A DNA stretch of 10,419 nt from Phycisphaerae bacterium. GTDB taxonomy: Bacteria > Planctomycetota > Phycisphaerae > Phycisphaerales > SM1A02. A program made the position numbers and the translations under genes. The stretch lies in contig JABJQE010000192.1 in the NCBI GenBank assembly GCA_018663565.1, forward strand, positions 1-10,419, written 5' to 3'. Numbering within the stretch: the stretch's first letter is position 1; every line of letters starts with the position of its first letter. The notes under the pieces are model-generated. The model saw only the letters and a program-made list of their open reading frames with translations, ran no database searches and was not told the DNA's origin. This document shows, in pieces, positions 5,906-10,419 of the stretch.

Positions 5906-8396
5906 CAATATCGGTTCCGAATTTAGACTCGGCTTGTAGGTGCAGGGTCGCTTCAATCCACTCGGCTAACATTCTGACCGGACGATCGGCTGATCGAAGA
6001 CCAGAAGCTACAGCGGGATCACTCAACGCCTTTGCGGGATCTCCAAACTCACTCGCAATACGCATGAGAGCAACCCGGTTGACAAGCGGTTCGCTACTTG
6101 ATTCAACAAGCGACCATATCGACTGCAAGCGATCGGACCTCGCCATTGACGACACCAACCACGCCTGTGCCAGTGGGCCAAGTCGAGGCCACACTTCAGC
6201 AATCGCAGCAGCAATATCGCCTGCTTGACTTGCCGTGATATGGCTATGTCCAATCGCAGCATCCTGTCTACTCACAACATGGCTTAGGAGCACAACATCC
6301 ACAACATCCCGGCTTGTAACACTTTCCCGAAGACGTTCGAGCGTTGAATTGATCCATGCGTCAGATACGCGTTGTCCATCAACTCGGATTTCTCCGGTAG
6401 AGAACTCGTCACCAAATGGACCTGGGATCGGTGTGGGCATCATCGATGTCCGCGCGGTGGCAACTCGCACATTGAGTACGGCCTTGACTTCCACCACTGC
6501 ACCATGGAGCGGAACACTATCAAGAGCTGTTCCAACCCAGGTGCTTCGCAGGTCCATCGCAAATTCCAACTTGCCGTGTGCTGGAATCTGCAATCCACGA
6601 CCAATGTCGACAAGCACCATCGGGCCGGGTTGCATCTCTACGTATGCCGCTGTGACGGTTGGTTGCACAAGCAATAACTCGTGAATGGGCCCCATTGGAC
6701 CAACCGGTAATGGTTCAGCCGTGTGGTTGGTGATCTCGATATCGATAAGAACCGGATCAAAGACAGATACCGTCTTCGTCCGTGGCATCACGCGTAGCGA
6801 AACTACCAAGCTCGGTTCTTCGAGAAATCGGTTGAACACCTCGGGCAAAGTGTCTATGACAACAGACATCGATTGCGCCAAGTCCGACATCGGCAATTCG
6901 TTTGTGCCAAGCATTTTTGCAAGCCGATGACTCGCAAGCACACCCAGCAATGTTCCGGGCGCACGCCGCCAGGTTGCCAGTAACTCCATCGCGGCTTCTT
7001 TGCTGCGGCCCTGAGCCTCAAGACAGTCAGCAAGCGCCAATGATGCCAAACTGGAACCCTTGGCCAGTGGTCGCAGCGCTGCTTCTTGATCGCCCAATGT
7101 TGAGGTGTGATCCGTCAATGCATCGAGTAAAGCCTGATCATCAGCGTTGAGTGGCTCAAGAGCCGCAAGCTGAAGGGCGGTGTCTTCAATTGCCCCAGCG
7201 GGTCCGTCCAACACAATCAAGAGCCAAAGCAACCGACGCATATTGGATGCTCGCGAGGATGTGGGTGCCTTTTCTGCTTCGCGAAGCTGATCAAGGTGTT
7301 TGGTAGAGCGGATTGCTTCACCGAGCGCATCACTGAGCACAGTTGGGTCGGGCAAATCGACCGACAACATCGCACGAATAGCGGCTAGCTTGGGTGATGC
7401 TGGAGCCGTAAGCTGCGCCACCTCTAATGCCGACTGCCGGTCGTCTGCATTCTCGATAGTAATCTGCCGAAAGAGTTCGTCAAGAATTTGCTGACGTTCG
7501 TCGAGCAAATTCGTTGCGTTGTCATTCTCGCCGGCGGCCCACCAGGCCAAAATGAGGTCTGCGTCAAGATCGGAACCTGCATCACGGCCCGCTGCCTCTT
7601 CTACCTTTCTCGCGAGCGTCAGCATGCGAGCCGCAGCCTTGTAGGACCCATGTTCGAGCAAATACAAACCAAGTTCTGCAGCAGTAGAAGAGTCGGTTGG
7701 ATTCGATCGATAGAGCTTCAACAACTGTGATGTCCACGCCGCTGGATCACTGCCTTCAAGATGTTGTAGAAGGCCAGTATTGAGGCTGATCGCATCGAGA
7801 TTCGTTGGGTCCCACGCGACCGCTTGATCGAGCCACTGCTTGAACCTCTCAACATCACCGCTTCGCCGGTACAGCAGCGCAAGCCGCATGGCCAACTGAG
7901 ACGCCACGGGTAGGCCAACTGATGATCGGTACTCCTCACTGACATACCGGCTGATCACATTCGCTTTCTTCTCGAGTGTGTTGGCATTGTCGATGGCAAG
8001 CCACAGTCGCTTGAGCCGCGCCGTGGTATCGCTTGGAGCAAGTCGAACAATGTGTGGCAAGGCAAGCTCAATCAGATCATCTCGCTCGGTCAACATGGCG
8101 ACATCAAGCAGGAGACGCCATGATTCCTCAGCCTCCGGATTGAGCGTCGTGGAATCAATCAGGAATGATGTGCCTGCCGAGAGGCCCTGCACCGAAAGTG
8201 GTTCTGTACCAAGCACTTCCCGGGCATACTTCGTGAGCGTCGCCGAGAGCCGAACTCGCATGGGGCGGCTTGCCCCGTCCACCGCAGATGAAACACCGTC
8301 GTCAGTCGCCGTTGAGCCTGGCTCAGCGACTACAGATTGACCCCCCACGATGATCGCAAGAGTGAGCAAAATGATGGTTTGAATGGATCGATACAT
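5886..8396 (-). CDS. secreted TPR protein with beta-sandwich and C-terminal helical region, unknown function
   Basis: An 836-residue protein counted from ATG 8396. The open frame extends to a TTG at 8442-8444, but the ATG gives a clean signal peptide: a Arg at residue 3, hydrophobic core TIILLTLAIIVGG, then a likely cut after SVVA (residue 24). The next ~500 residues are helical, with TPR-like pairs such as LAMRLALLYRRSGDVERFKQ near 170, LGLYLLEHGSYKAAARML near 245 and LADCLEAQGRSKEAAMELL near 455. About 530-680 changes to beta-rich sequence with an Ig-like look (VFDPVLIDIEITNHTAEPLP). The last ~150 residues are again helical and HEAT-like. No catalytic motif was recognised. It is probably periplasmic or envelope-associated, acting as a scaffold, and is likely co-expressed with the overlapping membrane-protein gene. 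TACGCT at 8418-8423 (minus strand), 21 nt before the ATG, is a weak -10 candidate. Confidence 0.8.
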   Translation of the reverse strand: MYRSIQTIILLTLAIIVGGQSVVAEPGSTATDDGVSSAVDGASRPMRVRLSATLTKYAREVLGTEPLSVQGLSAGTSFLIDSTTLNPEAEESWRLLLDVAMLTERDDLIELALPHIVRLAPSDTTARLKRLWLAIDNANTLEKKANVISRYVSEEYRSSVGLPVASQLAMRLALLYRRSGDVERFKQWLDQAVAWDPTNLDAISLNTGLLQHLEGSDPAAWTSQLLKLYRSNPTDSSTAAELGLYLLEHGSYKAAARMLTLARKVEEAAGRDAGSDLDADLILAWWAAGENDNATNLLDERQQILDELFRQITIENADDRQSALEVAQLTAPASPKLAAIRAMLSVDLPDPTVLSDALGEAIRSTKHLDQLREAEKAPTSSRASNMRRLLWLLIVLDGPAGAIEDTALQLAALEPLNADDQALLDALTDHTSTLGDQEAALRPLAKGSSLASLALADCLEAQGRSKEAAMELLATWRRAPGTLLGVLASHRLAKMLGTNELPMSDLAQSMSVVIDTLPEVFNRFLEEPSLVVSLRVMPRTKTVSVFDPVLIDIEITNHTAEPLPVGPMGPIHELLLVQPTVTAAYVEMQPGPMVLVDIGRGLQIPAHGKLEFAMDLRSTWVGTALDSVPLHGAVVEVKAVLNVRVATARTSMMPTPIPGPFGDEFSTGEIRVDGQRVSDAWINSTLERLRESVTSRDVVDVVLLSHVVSRQDAAIGHSHITASQAGDIAAAIAEVWPRLGPLAQAWLVSSMARSDRLQSIWSLVESSSEPLVNRVALMRIASEFGDPAKALSDPAVASGLRSADRPVRMLAEWIEATLHLQAESKFGTDIDAIGGS

Positions 8397-8659
8397 GGTC
8401 TGAAGTGGGTCTCTCACAGCGTACCCCCGTTTCCTGAGTTCCAAACCAATTGCTGGGGCAGCGAATAAACGGTCTACAGGGGTGATGGTACGCGGGCAGT
8501 GTGACGCTCGCCACTGATTGGTTCAGCCGGAAACCATGATCTACCGACGTTCCGGCAGTCTTTATATGGACAACCACAACCAACACACCCGATGGGCCGT
8601 ATCCTGTGCGATTGATCCCCAACCGGTCCAAACTCTGGGCCCATGGAACTATTTGCCTC
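8397..8659. promoter_or_regulatory. divergent intergenic region between two secreted-protein genes
   Basis: This is the longest stretch without a gene in the window, 263 nt, and must hold promoters for both flanking genes. For the rightward gene, TATCCT at 8600-8605 is a possible -10, giving a leader near 50 nt. For the leftward gene, TACGCT at 8418-8423 is possible. An AT-rich TTTATATGG at 8561-8569 also reads as TATAAA on the minus strand. None has a convincing -35. A perfect inverted repeat, listed separately, lies just left of the AT-rich patch. No small ORF, tRNA or riboswitch could be recognised here. Confidence 0.5.
8526..8556. repeat. perfect 7-bp inverted repeat in the divergent promoter region
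   Basis: GCCGGAA at 8526-8532 and TTCCGGC at 8550-8556 are exact reverse complements separated by 17 nt, with arm centres 24 bp apart, a little over two helical turns. It sits 5 nt from the AT-rich TTTATATGG. It could be an operator for a dimeric regulator shared by the two divergent genes, or a hairpin. It is not followed by a T-run, and no gene ends nearby, so it is unlikely to be a terminator. A repeat of this size can also occur by chance. Confidence 0.35.
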
Positions 8660-9742
8660 ATGTTGACTTCAAGCACTTCATTCAATCGTCTCATCGCATC
8701 ATCCACAGTGTTGATGCTCTCGGTGGCCGCCCTTGCCGGCGATGTGCCCGCCCCAACGAGCCTTGCCGGTGTTGCCAAGAAGGACGTGTTGTCGCCAGCC
8801 GATGAGGCCGCCATCACCGCCTTCGTTGAACTGCACGCCACCACGCTCAATACCGGCGACGCCACAGCCTGGCCGAAGGCTCGGCTGAAGCTACTTGCTG
8901 ATGTCTCTGGTGTTTCGGGTCGCCGAGCAACACCACTCTTCCGTGAAATCTACGCTGAGACGCTCATACCACGACTCAAGATCATGCTCGCCGAGTCCAG
9001 CACGCCGCGCCGCATTGCTGCGGCCCAGATTACTGGTGGTCTCGGCACCGACTCTGCAGTCAGTTTGCTCTCTCGACGGATCACTCCCACCCAAGAACCA
9101 GACGAAGCCGTTCGGGTCTGGACCGCGGCGAGTATTCGACCGCTCATCAGCCAGACCAATGTCACGCCAAGTCGATTAAATCGAACCATTCGGAACCTCG
9201 GTCAAGCCGCAGTATCCGAGCCATCATGGCCGGTTCTGAGACAACAACTCGAAACACTCGTCGCCGCCACCGTCAACACACGTGGCGATGAAGCTGGTCA
9301 AGACGCGCTGATGAAGATCGGTCGCGAACAGCAGGCTGCTGTCTTTGCTAAAGCAATAGAACGCCTCCAGAGTGGCGACCTTGAAATGTTGTTGGTCATT
9401 GAGCCACATATGCGACGCGTGCAGTCCCAATTCTTAGATCAAAACGACGAACAAATGCTGCGAGATCAGGCCCGCGATACGGTGCCCTCACTTGGCAAAC
9501 TCTATGACGCAGTGCTCACCAACTGGGATGCCATTCGTGCCAATGAGAGAATGTCGCAACTGGCTGGACGAACCCTTGAAAAGAGTGAAGTCATGATTGT
9601 CCTCATGGACAACCACCTGAGCGGCAAGCAACAGTCATCCGAGCCCATATACGAGCAATCCATCACCAAGAACGATAAGGCGGCCGTCGAGGCCGGTAAA
9701 GCCAAATGGGGCGCTATCGCCAACGGTCGCGCGTACAAGTAA
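8660..9742 (+). CDS. secreted helical-repeat (HEAT-like) protein, unknown function
   Basis: A 360-residue protein from ATG 8660. It begins with a Sec signal peptide: Arg10, hydrophobic core LIASSTVLMLSVAALA, and an ALA signal-peptidase site at 24-26 before GDVP. The frame is open from a GTG at 8606, but that would put an 18-residue polar extension before the signal peptide. The mature part is almost all alpha-helical. Residues about 95-165 look like HEAT-type repeats (FREIYAETLIPRLKIMLAES, then RRIAAAQITGGLGTDSAVSL). The C-terminal third is helical and charged, ending in AIANGRAYK. No enzyme motif was seen. Location is probably the periplasm or cell envelope. It is divergent from the secreted TPR gene and only 35 nt upstream of a solute-binding protein gene, so it may share a transcript with it; what it does cannot be told. 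Confidence 0.8.
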   Translation: MLTSSTSFNRLIASSTVLMLSVAALAGDVPAPTSLAGVAKKDVLSPADEAAITAFVELHATTLNTGDATAWPKARLKLLADVSGVSGRRATPLFREIYAETLIPRLKIMLAESSTPRRIAAAQITGGLGTDSAVSLLSRRITPTQEPDEAVRVWTAASIRPLISQTNVTPSRLNRTIRNLGQAAVSEPSWPVLRQQLETLVAATVNTRGDEAGQDALMKIGREQQAAVFAKAIERLQSGDLEMLLVIEPHMRRVQSQFLDQNDEQMLRDQARDTVPSLGKLYDAVLTNWDAIRANERMSQLAGRTLEKSEVMIVLMDNHLSGKQQSSEPIYEQSITKNDKAAVEAGKAKWGAIANGRAYK

Positions 9743-9762
9743 TGTCCGCTCCGATGCCCTGA

Positions 9763-9768
9763 TACGCT
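9763..9768 (+). promoter_or_regulatory. candidate -10 box (TACGCT) before the solute-binding protein gene
   Basis: TACGCT lies 9 nt before ATG 9778 in the 35-nt gap between two genes. It fits the TANNNT pattern seen before three other starts in the window, but no -35 is evident and the gene could equally be read from upstream. Confidence 0.3.
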
Positions 9769-9777
9769 CCACGTTCA

Positions 9778-10419
9778 ATGACCCGGCTGCTTGTCCCACC
9801 CGTCGTACTGCTCCTGATCCTGCTCGCTTTGCTCTCGCTCGATCAACGTGAGCGCGATGCCGATTTTGTACTCGCGAGCGACAATGAAATCTTTACACTC
9901 GATCCACAACGCATGAGTTGGCTTGGCGACATGCGAATGGCCTATGCGCTGTTTGAGGGTCTTGTGCGGTGGAACCCCGACGACTTCTCGCCCCAACCTG
10001 CGGTCGCCACATCATGGTCGACTTCTCCTGATGGACTTGTGTGGACCTTTCACCTCGACCAAAATGCCCGATGGTCAAATGGCGCGCCGGTCACAGCCGA
10101 CGACTTTGTGTGGTCATGGCAACGCCTATTACTACCAGACACCGCAGCAGACTATTCCAACCTCTTGTTTGCCGTGAGCGGCGCCAAGGCGTTTTGGGAT
10201 TGGCGGACCGACGCGCTTGCGAACTTCACGCCATCGCCTGGAGCGGCAGCAAGGCTAATGGACGACACCGAACGCCACTTTGCGGACACAGTCGGCATCA
10301 CAGCACGTGGGCCGCACACGCTTGAGATTCGCCTCACACACCCCATTCCGTACTTGCTTGATCTTCTTGCCTTTGCCCCAATGATGCCGGTCTATCGACC
10401 AGCCGTTGAGGGATGGCCC
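9778..10419 (+). CDS. ABC transporter substrate-binding protein, family 5 (oligopeptide/dipeptide type), 5' part
   Basis: The first 214 residues of an OppA/DppA-like extracytoplasmic solute-binding protein; the frame runs open off the right edge, so about half or more of the usual ~500-600 residues is missing. After a hydrophobic N-terminus (LLVPPVVLLLILLALLSL) come family 5 landmarks: LDPQRMSWLGDMRMAYALFE (about 41-60), GLVRWNP, PAVATSWSTSPDGLVWTFHL (about 74-93), RWSNGAPVTADDFVWSWQR (about 98-116) and the later PYLLDLLAFAPMMPVY. It should bind peptides or a related solute and hand it to an ABC importer, whose other genes may lie to the right. There is no lipobox Cys after the hydrophobic segment, so it is not an obvious lipoprotein: it is either secreted free or held by an uncleaved N-terminal helix. 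ATG 9778 has no Shine-Dalgarno motif. Confidence 0.92.
   Translation, partial: MTRLLVPPVVLLLILLALLSLDQRERDADFVLASDNEIFTLDPQRMSWLGDMRMAYALFEGLVRWNPDDFSPQPAVATSWSTSPDGLVWTFHLDQNARWSNGAPVTADDFVWSWQRLLLPDTAADYSNLLFAVSGAKAFWDWRTDALANFTPSPGAAARLMDDTERHFADTVGITARGPHTLEIRLTHPIPYLLDLLAFAPMMPVYRPAVEGWP

Noticed and set aside
8571..8590. Short CAAC-type direct repeats (caaccacaaccaacac)
   Set aside because: Too short and irregular to be a repeat array or a clear binding-site cluster.
8323..8865. 180-codon minus-strand open frame across the divergent intergenic region
   Set aside because: It overlaps the starts and signal peptides of both flanking genes and its translation, rich in His, Cys and Ser, shows no family features.
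174..10419. Idea that the c-di-AMP synthase and the OppA-like transporter form one signalling-transport system
   Set aside because: c-di-AMP does regulate some peptide and osmolyte transporters elsewhere, but these genes are 8.7 kb apart with unrelated genes between, and nothing in the sequence links them.
1..10419. Mobile element, phage or defence island
   Set aside because: No transposase, integrase, terminal repeats, toxin-antitoxin pair, nuclease or other defence gene is visible; base composition looks even across the window.

Overview
This window is about 10.4 kb of ordinary-density bacterial chromosome with moderate to slightly high GC. It holds nine recognisable protein genes plus the tail of a tenth, with almost no non-coding DNA. 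The gene set is a DacZ-type diadenylate cyclase, a small cyclophilin, GatB, an MJ1611-like GH57 alpha-amylase, a divergent PyrE, large secreted TPR/HEAT-type proteins and a family 5 solute-binding protein. Together with the near absence of Shine-Dalgarno motifs, this suggests a planctomycete, perhaps a marine Phycisphaerae member. That assignment is inferred from protein style and gene mix; there is no rRNA or other marker here. No tRNA, rRNA, CRISPR array, insertion sequence, attachment site, phage gene or convincing rho-independent terminator was seen.

Left part (1-3112): the 3' end of an unrecognised gene (frame 3, stop at 149) is followed 24 nt later by a c-di-AMP synthase gene and then by a cyclophilin gene that appears to have its own promoter. 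The cyclophilin gene converges, with a 15-nt gap, on gatB, which reads leftward. gatB is the downstream member of a tight two-gene unit with a GH57 alpha-amylase gene: their junction is 4 nt or a small overlap.

Middle (3102-5956): the GH57 gene and pyrE are divergent across a short region that holds candidate -10 boxes for both. At its 3' end pyrE runs into, and overlaps by 61 nt, the end of a leftward gene for an eight-helix or similar LPG-synthase/flippase-like membrane protein. The start of that gene overlaps by about 20 nt the end of a large gene for a secreted TPR protein, so these two look translationally coupled.

Right part (8397-10419): the secreted TPR protein gene and a second secreted helical-repeat protein gene are divergent across a 263-nt region. 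It carries a perfect 7-bp inverted repeat and AT-rich promoter-like sequence. Thirty-five nucleotides after the second gene begins an oligopeptide/dipeptide-type ABC transporter substrate-binding protein, cut by the window edge.

I did not find a clear new multi-gene system. The points most worth a second look are the archaeal-type (DacZ-like) diadenylate cyclase in a likely bacterium, a repeated arrangement of TANNNT boxes 6-9 nt before start codons that suggests leaderless mRNAs, the coding overlap of the convergent pyrE and membrane-protein genes, and the TPR + beta-sandwich + helical-repeat secreted protein coupled to a flippase-like membrane protein.
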